From Pyropia yezoensis (lineage: Eukaryota; Rhodophyta; Bangiophyceae; Bangiales; Bangiaceae): a stretch of 64,000 bases of DNA. The stretch covers positions 36,990,894 to 37,054,893 of the forward strand of contig CM020618.1 in assembly GCA_009829735.1 (NCBI GenBank). The letters are read 5' to 3'. Shown here one piece after another: positions 51,804-63,294 of this stretch (positions within the stretch are counted from its first letter, which is position 1; each line of letters begins with the position of its first letter). A program made the translations under genes and the position numbers. The notes below the pieces were generated by a model that was not told the origin of the DNA, did no database searches, and worked only from the letters and a program-made list of their open reading frames with translations.

Positions 51804-52457
51804 ATGGAGCTGGGCTATTGGAACCTCCGCGGCCTGGGCAACCCGCTGCGGCTGGCCCTTGAGGTCGCGGGCGTCGACTACACGGAGCGTCGCTTTGAGT
51901 CCATGGAGGAGTGGCACACCTTCCGCGATGGTGCGCTGGCGAAAACGGGGGTGGTGCCCTTCCCGTCGCTGCCCTACATGATTGTTGACGAAAACACGGG
52001 GGTGAGCCAGTCGCGGGTCATCCTCCGCTTCATCGCCGAGCGCCACGGCTTTGCCGGGGACGACGAGGTGGAGCGCACCGCCGCGGCCATGGTGCAAGAG
52101 GAGGCGAGCGACCTGATCATGGCGTACGTGAAGGTTGGGCAGGCAGAGGATATGGAGGCGGCGCGCAAGGAGCAAGTGGAGGGGACGGTGCGTACCCACA
52201 TGGAGCGGCTGGAGGCGTTTTTGGCGGACAAGGAGTGGATTGCGGGGGGGTCGTCGTATACCTATGCGGATCTTGCAATGTACGAGACCCTCGAATGGAT
52301 GTGGCACCTCGACGCCGAGCTGGAGGCGGACTACCCAAAGCTCCGCGACCTGCACAAGCGGGTGGGGGAGCTCCCCGCCGTGGCGGCCTACGTCAAGCGG
52401 ACAGACGGAGACAAGCCGTACATTGCCAAGCCATTCACGCCGTACAAGCTGGGCTAG
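51804..52457 (+). CDS. Glutathione S-transferase, mu/sigma-like
   Basis: 217 residues, the normal cytosolic GST length. It conjugates glutathione to electrophiles in the cytosol. The thioredoxin-like N-domain opens MELGYWNLRGLG, with the catalytic Tyr at position 5 as in mu/sigma enzymes. FPSLPYMI carries the cis-proline of the glutathione site, and SQSRVILRFIAERHG the Gln-Ser that holds the gamma-glutamyl group. The all-helical C-domain (about 85-205) follows, including SYTYADLAMYETLEW. The frame is open upstream to 51717, but MELGYWNL is the family start. It is intronless. Class assignment (mu versus sigma) is by motif only. Confidence 0.93.
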   Translation: MELGYWNLRGLGNPLRLALEVAGVDYTERRFESMEEWHTFRDGALAKTGVVPFPSLPYMIVDENTGVSQSRVILRFIAERHGFAGDDEVERTAAAMVQEEASDLIMAYVKVGQAEDMEAARKEQVEGTVRTHMERLEAFLADKEWIAGGSSYTYADLAMYETLEWMWHLDAELEADYPKLRDLHKRVGELPAVAAYVKRTDGDKPYIAKPFTPYKLG

Positions 52458-53709
52458 GCGGTGGGAGAAGTACTAATCGTTGAGAAGGATGGAAGGATGT
52501 GAGCAGGCGAGGGCAACGTCATGGCTCCATGAGTTTACGCAGATAGCAGAGAGAATCCAGCGAGTAGCTGCGTGTTCTTCTTCTGATCTCGTGCGTCCAT
52601 CGCGGCGCCTGCGACTAGCGAACGGCCGCTTGTCCCGTCGGCACGCTGCGTCTGGCAGCACACCTCAGCCCGCGTGGGGCGGAGCGCTGAGCACCATCCC
52701 AGGTAGTTGTCGCTCTGCCCACGCACAGATCAGATGGCGGCTGAGAAAGGGAGTAGCAGGAGTCCCTTCGTCTGCTGCTTCGCGTCGCGCACCACGCCCC
52801 TCACGGTACGAGTCTTAGCTCGAGCCGTCGGACTCGAGCCGTTTCACCTTCCACGGCCTCCTTCTGTCGCAACATGCACGTCCATGACCAGAATAGGCGG
52901 CAAGCCAGGGGGCGCCCTGCATTCGCTGCCACCACCACAAGTCACGTCTGGCACGTACCTCCGATGTCTGGCAAACAGACACTTGCACACCGGAACTGCA
53001 CTGAACTTGCGCATCACTTGATCCTCGTGGGCTGTCCAAGGCCTGGCCAGCAAGGCGCTGCATCGTCTGCGACAACCACCATGGCCTCTCGCGGACGATG
53101 CCGCGCCTTAGCCAACCGCGTGCCCCCGTTTCAAAAAACCAAAACCCCCGCTGCCCCCGACGCTGCCCGCCGCCCACGCCACCCACCCCCCCCACCCCGC
53201 TGCTCCGCCGCGGGGTGTCCCGCGACTCGGCGGCGCAGACGGCGGGGGCGTGCCCCGCCCCCCCCCCCCCCCCCCCCCTTTGCCGGCTGGGCGCGGCCAG
53301 CCGCGGGTGCGCCGCGCCCCCCCGCTGTCGCTTCGCGGGCGCCGGCGGTGGAGCAGCGAGTAGGCAGCCCTGCCAACGCCCGCGTCGCGCTGCTGCTGTC
53401 ACGCCGCCCAGCCTGTCGGCCCCATCCGCTCCCCCCCGCCCCCCCCTCTTGTCCTCACGCTCGCTCTTTGGCTTGGCCGCCCTGCCCCTGCGCTGCCGCG
53501 TCGGCCGTCGGGCAGCGGCGTGGCGCTCCCTCTTGCCCGCCGCCCACCCGCCCCTGCACCGCTGTGGTGACCCCGCGGCGGCGGTGCGGCTGCCTACGGA
53601 CGTTGGGCAAGCGTCCCCCCCCGCCTCCTCCGCCTCTTCACCCTCCACCCTCCCCTTCCAACCCCCCCCCCCCCCCCCCCCCCCCCCCTTTTGTCCCCTC
53701 TCCGTCGTC
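52458..53709. other. Intergenic region
   Basis: 1.25 kb between the GST stop and the next chosen start. 52480-53050 has ordinary composition. 53130-53700 is C-rich with C-runs at 53260-53277 and 53660-53690 and is open in several frames. It may belong to the next gene's leader. No other gene seen. Confidence 0.35.
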
Positions 53710-56700
53710 ATGGTATGCGGGTGGCCTCCACCGCCGTTTCCACGGCGGCCCGCACGGCGCACCCCCCTGCGGCTTGCCGTGGCGGCCGTCGTGGGGGTGG
53801 CGGTAGGGGCGGTGGTGACCGCGACAGCGACAGCGGCGGCGGCGGCGGAGGCGGCGGCGGCGGCGGTGGCGGGGACACGCGCGGCTGGGGAGGGGCTGGC
53901 GCCGCCTGCCGGGCGGCCAGCCGCGGCCGGCCACGGCGCGGCGGCGGGGGCGGGCGGACTGGGTCGGCCGGCGGCGGCGACCGACGGGGACGACTGGACG
54001 TCGTCGGCCGACAACGGTGACGGCTGGGCGTCGGCCGACGGGAACGGAGACTGGCCGTCGGCCGCCGGGGACGGCTGGCCGGCGGCCGACGCGGGCGGCT
54101 GGGCGGCCGCCGACGGGGACGGCTGGGTGCGGGGCGACGGCGTCGACTGGGCGGCTGCGGCGGCGGCCGCCGCCGACGTCGGCAGCGGCGGCGGCTTGGC
54201 ATCGGCCGAGGGGGGCGACGGGTCCCTGACGGATGGGGCCGGCTGGTCGCCGGTGGATGGGGCGGACTGGGCGCCCCCTGACGGGGGGGACTGGGCGGCC
54301 AAGGACGGTGCCGACTGGGCGGCCACGGGCCGCCTGGCCGACATGCCGGCCGCCGACAGCACCGACTGGGCGGTCAAGGACGACGCCGACTGGGCGGCCG
54401 CCGACGTGGACGGCTGGGCGACGGCCGACGTGGGGGACTGGGCACCGCCCCATGGGCGGGCGTCGCTGCCCCCTGCTGCCGCCGCCGCCGCCGCGGCCGC
54501 TCGGACCGCCGCGGCCGCCGCCGATGCCGCGACGCGGCGGGCGGCCGCCGCCGCGGCGCGGCGGCTGTTGCCCATGGCAGGCCGCCTCGCCCGTGCCGTT
54601 GATGACCTGTCGGTGGCCATGCACACCTCCTTTGATGACCTTGCCGCCGCCCCTCCGCCGCTGCCGTCGACGCCGACAGGTGAAAAGGCGGCGGCCGGCG
54701 GTGCTGTGGCCGCCGACGGCGGGCGCCCGGTGGGGGTGGCCGCCGCTGCCGCCGCGGCGGGCGGGGAGGCCGCCCGGCAGGTCCGGTCGGCGGTGGCGGC
54801 GGCGGTGGCGGCGTCACGGCTGCCACGCAACGCGCCAGCGTCTGCCGCCGTAGCGCGCACGGCCGCCGCGGCGGCCGCGTCGTCGGCAGCGTCGACGGCC
54901 CGCCGGGCGGCGGCCTCGTCCGTGCGGGCATCGTCGTCGGTCGCGGCCCGGGCGGCGGTGCGGGGCCGCCGCGCGGCGGCCGCCGCGGCGGCTGCCGCCG
55001 CGGCGGTGCGGGCGTCGCCGCTGGTCGCTGACGCCGCCACGCCGTGGCCGGCGCTCGCCGCGGGGGGCTCCCGCTCGGCGGCGGCCGCCGCCGCCGCGGC
55101 CGCCACGGCCCGCGCCTGGGCGGTCCGCGTGGCCGCCCCGGCCGCCGCCGCCGCCACGCGGTCGCGGGCGGTGGCCGCGGCGGGCACCGCCGCCGCCGCC
55201 TCCCGCGCGTGGGCGCGGCGCGTCGCCGCCCCCGCCGCCGCCGCCGCGGCTGCCGCCGCCCGGTCGCGGGCGGCGGCGGCGGGGCGGGCGGCCGCCGCGT
55301 CGCGCGCGTGGGCGGGAGGCGTCGCGGCCCCCGCCGCCGCCGCCGCGGTTGCAGACGCCCGCTCGCGGGCGGCGGCGGCGGCGGGTGCCAGCCGCCGGCG
55401 GGCGGTCGCGGTGGCCGCCGCCGTCCAGCAGCGGGCGGCGGCGGCGGCGGCGGCGCCGGTGGTGGCCGCCGCCCGGCGGGCGGCCGCCGAGCTGGCCGCC
55501 GAGGCTGGAAACGCGGCGGCGGTGACGGCGTCGGCCGCTGCGCCGGCCGTCGCGGCCGTGCGGGGCGCCGCCCTGTCGGTGCGGGTGGCGGCCGCGGCGG
55601 GCCGGGCCCGCCTGGCCGCCGCCGCCGCTGACGTGTCGGGCCGGCTGGCCGCCGACGGCGGGCTGGCGGTGGCCCTGTGGGCGGCCGACGGCGGGCGGCG
55701 GCGCGCCGCCGCGGCCGTTGGCGCGGCGGGGCGGGCGGCGGCGCGCGCGGCCGCCGCGGGCGGCGCTGCTGCGGACGTGGCGGCACGGCGTGGCGGGGTG
55801 GCGGCGCGGCGGGTGGCGGTCGCGGCGGCGCCCGCCGCGGCGGCAGCCGCCGACGCGGCGGCGGCGGCGGCGTCGTTGGCGGCCGACGCGGCAGCGGCGG
55901 CGGCCGCCGCGGCGGCCGACGCGGCGACCGCGGCGGGCGCTGGGCGGCTAATCGACGCTCTCGCTGACGCCGCGTCGCGGGCGGTGGACCTCCCCCCGCG
56001 GGTGCTGGCGGCGGTGGCCGCCGCACAGGCGGCCGCCCGCGTGTCGGCGTCGGCCGCCACGTGGGTGGCGGTGGTGGCGGCGGCGGTGGCGGCCGCGTGG
56101 GTGGCCTCGTGGGTGGCGTGGGTGCTGCGGCCGGCGGTGGCGGCGGCGGCCGTGGCGGGGCGGCTGGCGTGCACCCTCGCCTGGGCGGTGGGGTCGGTGG
56201 TGGTGGCCGCCCTGCGGGCGGGGCGGCCCGCCGACCCGCCGCCGCCCACCAACCGGCCGTCGACGCCCCACACGGCCACCACCTGGGGGAGCCCCCGCGG
56301 CGGCCGCCGCGGCCGCGGCCGCGCGTGGCGCCACGGCCCCGCCGGCGGCGTCGAGGGAGGCGACGGCAGCGACGGCGTCAACGGCAGCGACGGCGGCGGC
56401 AGCAGCGGCTTGCCGCCGCCGCGCCCGTGGTCGGCGGTGGCAGCGTCGCGGGCGGCCGCCGAGGCGGCCGCCGCGACCGTGCCCGACCCCGTCTACCCGC
56501 CCGCAGCGCCGGCGGGGGCCCCCCCGCGGCCGCCCGGCGGGCGCCGCCGGGGCCGCCCCGGCCGCCGCGTGTCGCTCGCCCGCATCGCGGCGGGGGGCTG
56601 GCCGACGCCGCCCACCGACGACGCGGCGTCCGAGGCGGGAGCCCCCGCCGGCACGCCCCGCCGCCACCGCCCCTGCGCGGCTGCCGCGGACGACGCGCCG

Positions 56701-57374
56701 TCGTCGGCGTCGGACCCCTCCCCGACGGCTGCTCCTGCTGCGTCTGCTGCCGCCGTCGCCGCGGCCGCCGCTGCCACGGCCGCTGCCGCCGACTATCGGG
56801 CAACGGCGGCCACCCGCCACTCCGCGGCGGCCGCCCACGCGGCGGCCGGCGACGGCGCCAGCGGCGGCAGCAGCAGCAGCAGCGACGGCGCAGACTCGGC
56901 GGCCGCCGCCGGCGGCAGCGCCTCGGCCTCGTCGTCGGGGGCGGGTGACGGGGGCGGCCCCGTGGCGGACGGCAGTGACGACGGGTGGGCGACCGACTCG
57001 GCGACCGACTCGGCGGCTGGGAGTGACGGGGGTGGCCCCGGCACAGACGCGAGTGCCAGCTGGGCGCCCGGCTCGGCGGAGGAAAGTACCGTCTCGGCGT
57101 CGTTTGGGGAGCGCGTCGGCGGCGGGAACAAAACGCCGTCAGACCCCCCCCCGGCATCTGTTATTGACCTGGACGCAGACAGCCCAGACAGAGGCGCAGC
57201 GTTGGTCACCAAAGCCGCCGCCGCTGCCGACGGCGTGTCCAGTGGAGAGGAGGAGGAGGAGTTGGAGGAGGAGGAGGAGGAGGAGGTGGAGGACGAGGAG
57301 GAGGTGGAGGACGAGGAGGATGAATGGGAAGGCGCTGCCGCGCCCACATCGGACGCCAATGCCAATGCCGCCGC

Positions 57375-57405
<31 letters not shown>

Positions 57406-57744
57406 GCGGCCATTGACGCGGCCACCACCGCGGACGCGGCGCTCGACGCGGTGCGCCGGCGGCTGTGCGCCGCGTCGGCGGCGGCGGCGGCGGCGCCAGG
57501 CGACGGCGGCACCGCCGACGCGGCGACCGCGGCGGCGCGCCGCTCGGCCGCCCGGGCCGCTGAGTGTGGGCGCTGGGCGGCGGCCGAGGCGGCGGCGCGC
57601 CGCAATGGCGGTGGCACCCGTGGGGGCGGCGGCGGCGGCGGCTGCGGCGGCGGCGGTGGCCACCTCGACGACGGGGCAGCTGGGCACGGGGGGGGGGCGT
57701 CCATGCCCGAGGTGATTGATGTGGACGCGCTGAGCGGGGAGTGA
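53710..57744 (+). CDS. Large Ala-rich membrane protein with D-W repeats and two SIM-like motifs
   Basis: 1344 residues from MVCGWPPPPFPRR, chosen because a signal-anchor helix follows at once (about 17-45, LRLAVAAVVGVAVGAVVTA). In order: a D-W repeat tract (about 94-245) with some fifteen Trp, mostly as GDW, ADW or DGW every 6-12 residues; then a long Ala-rich helical region with SRAWAxxVAAPAAAA repeats (about 255-780). A hydrophobic double segment rich in Trp and Val follows (about 782-838, VAVVAAAVAAAWVASWVAWVL). Next come Pro/Arg- and Ala/Ser-rich linkers, SVIDLDADS (about 1150), a Glu run (about 1179-1209) and the terminal EVIDVDALSGE. The two VID-[LV]-D motifs with acidic neighbours look like SUMO-interacting motifs. 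The frame upstream to 53098 is open but unconvincing. I know no homologous family. Confidence 0.5.
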
Positions 57745-58263
57745 TGTGGGGCGGGGGTAAGGGCGGGCGGGCACGGCTGCTGCGAGAAGCCCGCCGCTAC
57801 CGTCGCCGCGAGGAGTTGCGCGGTCGCCAATGTGTCTCCTCCGTCTTGGGGTGGTGCGTGTGGGTGAACCTTGAAGGTGAATCGGCACGCGCCCACTGTC
57901 TTCTGCCGCCGCCGTCTCTGGTCTGTCCATTCCGACGGGAGGCACTCCCTCCTCAAGCAAAATGAGTGGTCAAGTGCAATAAAAGCAAACTAGCAGCTTA
58001 CCAGAGAGTGTGTTCCTCTGGGTTTTTCTTCTTCTCCGTCCGTCCGGTGTTTCCAGTCGTTGCGTGAACGCCGGCGGAGGAGCAAATCGCCACGTGTTGC
58101 TGCTTCGTCTGGTACTTTGCCTGCATACAAAATTCCTTGATGAGGGCCACCATCCGATTGTGATGACCACATCCCTGCCACGTCCCCATCCCGCTCTTGC
58201 TTCCTGTCTGTGCGCTTGCAACACGCTCCCTCCCCGCCCCCCCTTCGCCCGGCCTCTCGAGCG
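57745..58263. promoter_or_regulatory. Intergenic region upstream of SDHAF3
   Basis: 519 bp with AT-richer patch at 57960-58160. Presumed 3' end of the previous gene and promoter of SDHAF3. No ORF supported. Confidence 0.35.
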
Positions 58264-59063
58264 ATGCCTGTCCCCCCTTCCCCTTTGGCGGCGGCCGCCT
58301 CTGCTGCCGCCGCCAAGGTCCTCGGGCCTAGCCGCCGGGATGTGCTGAACCTGTATCGCTCGCTGCTGCGTATCCACGCGGCGGTACTGCCCGCCCCGCA
58401 GCGTGCCCTGGGCGACCGTGTACGTCTCGCCTGCGCTGCTGTCCAGAAACCCCTTGCGGCAGGCAGCTACAACCCCCTCACGAGAGCTCCTGCATGAGGG
58501 TGGTAGACCGTTGTCCGCAGGGTACTGACCGCTGTTGCTTTTTCCTCCTCTCCTGTCGCTTGGCTTTTGCACCTGCTTTTGCCTCTGGCGACACAGTACG
58601 TGAGGGAAGAGTTTAAGGCGCACAAGGACGTGCCACCTGCGCAGGCAGACGCGTTTGTGAAGACGTGGCAAGAGTACTGGGTGCACCTGGCGCGGTCTCG
58701 GGTATGTCACGTGGGTCTGCGTGTGTCCTTGCGTTCCGACGAAAAGCTGCCCAGAGTCGGAGTGCTGGGTGCGATGATGAGCCCTCTCTCTGAGTGCATC
58801 GGGTTGTGACTAACGGGCGTTTGTTGTCATGGACGTTTCAACGCTGTGGCTAGGCGCTCTCTCTCGCGCGCCGTGTCATGTCCTTGCTGTCGGCTTGGCT
58901 CTTGTTGCAGGGTGGTCCCATCGGACGGGACCTCGACGAGGACACCACGCAGGCACTGTCTGAAGATCAGGTGGCCAAGCTCGATGACTTGGCCGCCGCA
59001 GCTCGGTCTGCATCTCGGGGGGGAGGGGACGACGAGACTGGTGGTCCGCTGGACAACAAGTGA
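58264..59063 (+). CDS. SDHAF3: Succinate dehydrogenase assembly factor 3 (ACN9/SDHAF3), three exons
   Basis: Exons 58264-58419, 58597-58701 and 58911-59063; introns 177 bp (GTACGT...CACAG) and 209 bp (GTATGT...TTGCAG), both phase 0. The 137-residue product is a mitochondrial-matrix LYR-family chaperone that protects the iron-sulfur subunit SDHB while complex II is built. Residues 1-20 (Ala/Pro-rich, then K and RR) fit a targeting leader. LNLYRSLLRIH carries the LYR-type motif. Splicing joins ALGDR to YVREEFKAHKD, matching the conserved LGDxYVKxEFRxHK of human SDHAF3, then FVKTWQEYW. The last exon gives IGRDLDEDTTQALSEDQVAKL, the family's C-terminal helix. The tail GGGDDETGGPLDNK is extra. Confidence 0.93.
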
Positions 59064-59535
59064 GGGTGGATGGGTCTGTACAGGTGCAATGTAAAGAGCG
59101 TCGTGGTTCTCTTCGTTTCGTAACCTGCAAGCCACCTCATCTTCGCAACAGCCATGCTTCTGATACCGTATGCAGTATGTACAGGGCGGAGAGTCGACTC
59201 CCTCGCACTGGAGGCGGTACTCGTTGAACACGCAGAAGAGCCTTGTCGCGGTGCCTATATTTAGTAAGCCGCCCCAAGTATTTATGTACGTTCCGCATGT
59301 GAGATCGAAAGAACAACTTGACAGCAATTGACGCGGGAGAGAACAGTGCGAGCCGTAGGCCCCGATAGCGCCCCCCACGACCCGAGCTGTGAGTGGACCG
59401 GTGGGGCGTGACAGGGCCTCTCACAACGCGTCTCAACCTGCAAACGGTTCGCAGTCAGTTTGATGCAATCCTCGGACACGACATGTGCATGGATTTCTAC
59501 CATGTTTGGCAAAAAGCATGCATTTTTGAGTCTCC
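59064..59535. other. SDHAF3 3' flank
   Basis: Contains the GTATGTACAG element at 59175-59184, possibly the transcript end. A TATATTTA box lies at about 59254. No gene seen. Confidence 0.35.
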
Positions 59536-59562
59536 TTTGATTAAAGCATGCTTTAATTAAAA
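59536..59562. repeat. AT-rich motif with 18-bp perfect palindrome
   Basis: ATTAAAGCATGCTTTAAT at 59540-59557 is a perfect palindrome. The wider sequence TTTGATTAA...ATGCTTTAATTAAAA recurs directly at 60358-60398, and its core ATGCTTTAAT recurs in every unit of the adjoining satellite. Confidence 0.7.
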
Positions 59563-59826
59563 TATTTTAACTTTATCAACGATGTGTCATTTTTATATAT
59601 TTTTTGACATTGAACTAAACACCTCTGGACTTGGCGCCTCCCACAATGCGCCACCTTGAATAAGCGTGGTTGGGCGCCAACCCAGCAGTCGCTGTGTAAC
59701 GTTTGAGTGCCAGTGACGTCCTCTTTGCGTGCCCTCTATCCCTCCCCCTTCCCACCGTGCCACGAGAAGAGCTTCGGGGGCCTACCGTTTTCGAGTGTCG
59801 GGTCGGCTCACGATACCCGATTTCCC

Positions 59827-60216
59827 ATGGAGGTTGACAGTGCGGCAGGGTCTTCTTCCGGCGCCGGCGTACCTAATGCGTCGGAGGACGCAGAAATAGA
59901 AGTCGCTACGGTGGGCGCTGCCGCAGCACGGGCGGGCGCTGGGGCAGCACGGGCGGGCGCTGCGGCAGCGGCGGTCTTGGCGGGCGCTAGAGACATTCCG
60001 GCACCCGCTGCCAGCAGCCGTACGACTGGCCGAAAGGCCAGTGAGACAAAGCTGGAGTTTCAGCTGCGGCCTGGCTGCGGAGCCATCCCCAACAACTGCC
60101 AGGAGGGCGCGCCATCGGCGGCCTCTGCCGGCGATCCCCGGACGGCGCCCCCACGACCCCCACTCACCTGGTGCCGCCGGGCGATGGCCGCCAGGGCGGC
60201 CAGTGCAATGCAATGA
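59827..60216 (+). CDS. Hypothetical ORF between two AT-rich repeats
   Basis: 129 codons from MEVDSAAGSSSGAGVPNA. Acidic N-terminus, AAARAGAGAARAGAAAAA repeat in the middle, then a basic/polar stretch (RTTGRKASETKLEFQLRPG) and a low-quality C-terminus. It lies between the two copies of an AT-rich motif (59536, 60358), so it may be a relic of a repeat element or a first exon. No family recognised. Confidence 0.2.
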   Translation: MEVDSAAGSSSGAGVPNASEDAEIEVATVGAAAARAGAGAARAGAAAAAVLAGARDIPAPAASSRTTGRKASETKLEFQLRPGCGAIPNNCQEGAPSAASAGDPRTAPPRPPLTWCRRAMAARAASAMQ

Positions 60217-60420
60217 GCGACAGTTGTTCTGCGCGCAGCAGCGGCAGCGGTGGGTACTCCGCGGCTTCGCACTCCAGCGAAAGAGTCCTCACTTATCTGG
60301 CTTTCGTATACTTACTAACGATAAGTGCTGTATGATTAATGCAACGGTCGGTTCCGGGGTTTGATTAATCTAGGCTTTAATCTATGCTTTAATTAAAAAA
60401 TGAAATGCATTCATTAAACT

Positions 60421-62398
60421 CGTGATTTCTACGCCACGGCCGCTCGGCGGCAGGCGTTCGTCACGCCCCGCTGCTGTCAGACACTTCGGTTGCGAGGGAA
60501 AGGGACCAGGTGGTCTGGACCGATTGTTGCTTGACCAGGTTGATGCCTACAGGAGCGCGATGCTCCCCCCTTGTCGCCACCGGGGCTGCCCGCCTCGTCA
60601 CATTAGCCAGTCGCTGCTGCCTTTGATCCGCATCGCCGTCAGCCAATGGACTTATTAATCTATGCTTTAATCTATGCTTTAATTCAAAAGATGAAATGCA
60701 TTCATTACACTCGTGATTTCTACGCCACGGCCGCTCGGCGGCAGGCGTTCGTCACGCCCCGCTGCTGTCAGACACTTCGGTTGCGAGGGAAAGGGACCAG
60801 GTGGTCTGGACCGATTGTTGCTTGACCAGGTTGATGCCTACAGGAGCGCGATGCTCCCCCCTTGTCGCCACCGGGGCTGCCCGCCTCGTCACATTAGCCA
60901 GTCGCTGCTGCCTTTGATCCGCATCGCCGTCAGCCAATGGACTTATTAATCTATGCTTTAATCTATGCTTTAATTCAAAAGATGAAATGCATTCATTACA
61001 CTCGTGATTTCTACGCCACGGCCGCTCGGCGGCAGGCGTTCGTCACGCCCCGCTGCTGTCAGACACTTCGGTTGCGAGGGAAAGGGACCAGGTGGTCTGG
61101 ACCGATTGTTGCTTGACCAGGTTGATGCCAACAGGAGCGCGATGCTCCCCCCTTGTCGCCACCGGGGCTGCCCGCCTCGTCACATTTGCCAGTCGCTGCT
61201 GCCTTTGATCCGCATCGCAGTCAGCCAATGGACTTATTAATCTATGCTTTAATCTATGCTTTAATTCAAAAAAATGAAATGCATTCATTACACTCGTGAT
61301 TTCTACGCCACGGCCGCTCGGCGGCAGGCGTTCGTCACGCCCCGCTGCTGTCAGACACTTCGGTTGCGAGGGAAAGGGACCAGGTGGTCTGGACCGATTG
61401 TTGCTTGACCAGGTTGATGCCTACAGGAGCGCGATGCTCCCCCCTTGTCGCCACCGGGGCTGCCCGCCTCGTCACATTAGCCAGTCGCTGCTGCCTTTGA
61501 TCCGCATCGCCGTCAGCCAATGGACTTATTAATCTATGCTTTAATCTATGCTTTAATTCAAAAGATGAAATGCATTCATTACACTCGTGATTTCTACGCC
61601 ACGGCCGCTCGGCGGCAGGCGTTCGTCACGCCCCGCTGCTGTCAGACACTTCGGTTGCGAGGGAAAGGGACCAGGTGGTCTGGACCGATTGTTGCTTGAC
61701 CAGGTTGATGCCTACAGGAGCGCGATGCTCCCCCCTTGTCGCCACCGGGGCTGCCCGCCTCGTCACATTAGCCAGTCGCTGCTGCCTTTGATCCGCATCG
61801 CCGTCAGCCAATGGACTTATTAATCTATGCTTTAATCTATGCTTTAATTCAAAAGATGAAATGCATTCATTACACTCGTGATTTCTACGCCACGGCCGCT
61901 CGGCGGCAGGCGTTCGTCACGCCCCGCTGCTGTCAGACACTTCGGTTGCGAGGGAAAGGGACCAGGTGGTCTGGACCGATTGTTGCTTGACCAGGTTGAT
62001 GCCAACAGGAGCGCGATGCTCCCCCCTTGTCGCCACCGGGGCTGCCCGCCTCGTCACATTTGCCAGTCGCTGCTGCCTTTGATCCGCATCGCAGTCAGCC
62101 AATGGACTTATTAATCTATGCTTTAATCTATGCTTTAATTCAAAAAAATGAAATGCATTCATTACACTCGTGATTTCTACGCCACGGCCGCTCGGCGGCA
62201 GGCGTTCGTCACGCCCCGCTGCTGTCAGACACTTCGGTTGCGAGGGAAAGGGACCAGGTGGTCTGGACCGATTGTTGCTTGACCAGGTTGGTGCCAACAG
62301 GAACGCGATGCTCCCCCCTTGTCGCCACCGGGGCTGCCCGCCTCTTCACATTTGCCAGTCACTGCTGCCTTTGATCCGCATCGCAGTCAGCCAATGGT
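60421..62398 (+). repeat. Seven-copy 291-bp satellite with 874-bp higher-order period
   Basis: Units start at 60421, 60712, 61003, 61295, 61586, 61877 and 62169 (291/292 bp). Copies 1, 2, 4 and 5 are one type (GATGCCTACAGG, CACATTAGCC). Copies 3 and 6 are another (GATGCCAACAGG, CACATTTGCC, and a longer A-run). Copy 7 is a more diverged, truncated form of the second type. So copies 1-3 are duplicated as a block as copies 4-6. A partial AT-rich tail precedes copy 1. Each unit has a GC-rich body and an AT-rich linker with two CTATGCTTTAAT. The 78-codon frame in each unit is probably incidental. Confidence 0.95.
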
Positions 62399-63294
62399 GA
62401 CAGCTGAGGCAGCGGTGGTCGATGCAACAATGACTCCGCCGAGTGCGTTTTCCGCCACGCGCGCTGGCCACCTCTTGGGACTGCGAGGCGCCCCGGGTTC
62501 GTCAGGGCCCCCTGCTGTCGTGCGTCCGATTTCCTCGGGCTGGGGAGGTGTCAAGCCCCCGCTGAGGACACACCAGGATGGGGTACAGTTGAGAAGAACG
62601 GCACCCCGGCTGTATGTATCGCCTCTGGGGGTCCCAGTCCCGTACGCACACCCACAGCAAACCCTATGAGCTACTCTGTTTGTACAGCGCAGACCTCGGT
62701 GGCGGCAGCAGGAAAATCCCACGAGCACCGCCCTGAGACCATCTGTCCAGTGCTATTGTGTAGTGCTCTGTAAAAAGTCTGCACTCACCTTGTCACCCGG
62801 TGCAGTCTGGAGTGACCCGACTCTGATCGAGCAGAGAGGCTTCCCCAGCAGCTTCATCGGGCCAGTGTTCCCCCGCCCCGCCTCATTGAGGCCGGCCGGC
62901 GAGGCGACGCACGCACGCCGCTGTTTTTTCTTTCCAGCCAGCCTCCGGCGGGGCCTCCTGTGCGCGGGCCCTTGTGGTGGTGTGGCGGGGTCCCCGACCG
63001 CCGGCAAGGGGGTGCAAGTTGCCCGCGCGTCGAGCCGTATAGCCGCGCCGCGCGCGCCCAGATCTGCTCCGTCCCTGCGCGCAAGGATCAGCGCCGTGAC
63101 TGTGAGCCCTGATCGGCTCCGGTCCCCCCCACTCGCCGCCCTCCCCCCCCCCTCACGTGCCAGTCGCCAGTTCCCGCCGCTGGTCGTGACGCCCCTTCAC
63201 CCCCCACCCCATCCCTGGAAGCGCTGGTAGCCCCAACTTTGACGTCTCAGCCGCCACCCCCGTCGGCTTACCGGGGACGCTACTCGCTGCTTCG
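62399..63294. other. Intergenic region before the last gene
   Basis: About 0.9 kb of ordinary GC-rich sequence; no supported ORF. An in-frame stop at 63187-63189 bounds the next coding region. Confidence 0.4.

Noticed and set aside
52815-56381. 1188-codon Ala/Arg-rich frame on the minus strand
   Set aside because: It mirrors the GCC/GGC-rich codons of the plus-strand gene; it lacks membrane, D-W or other ordered signals and has no plausible start context.
60422-62400. Seven near-identical 78-codon ORFs (a possible gene family)
   Set aside because: They are the satellite unit itself; each lacks an ATG start and the opposite strand is equally open. Conservation reflects recent amplification.
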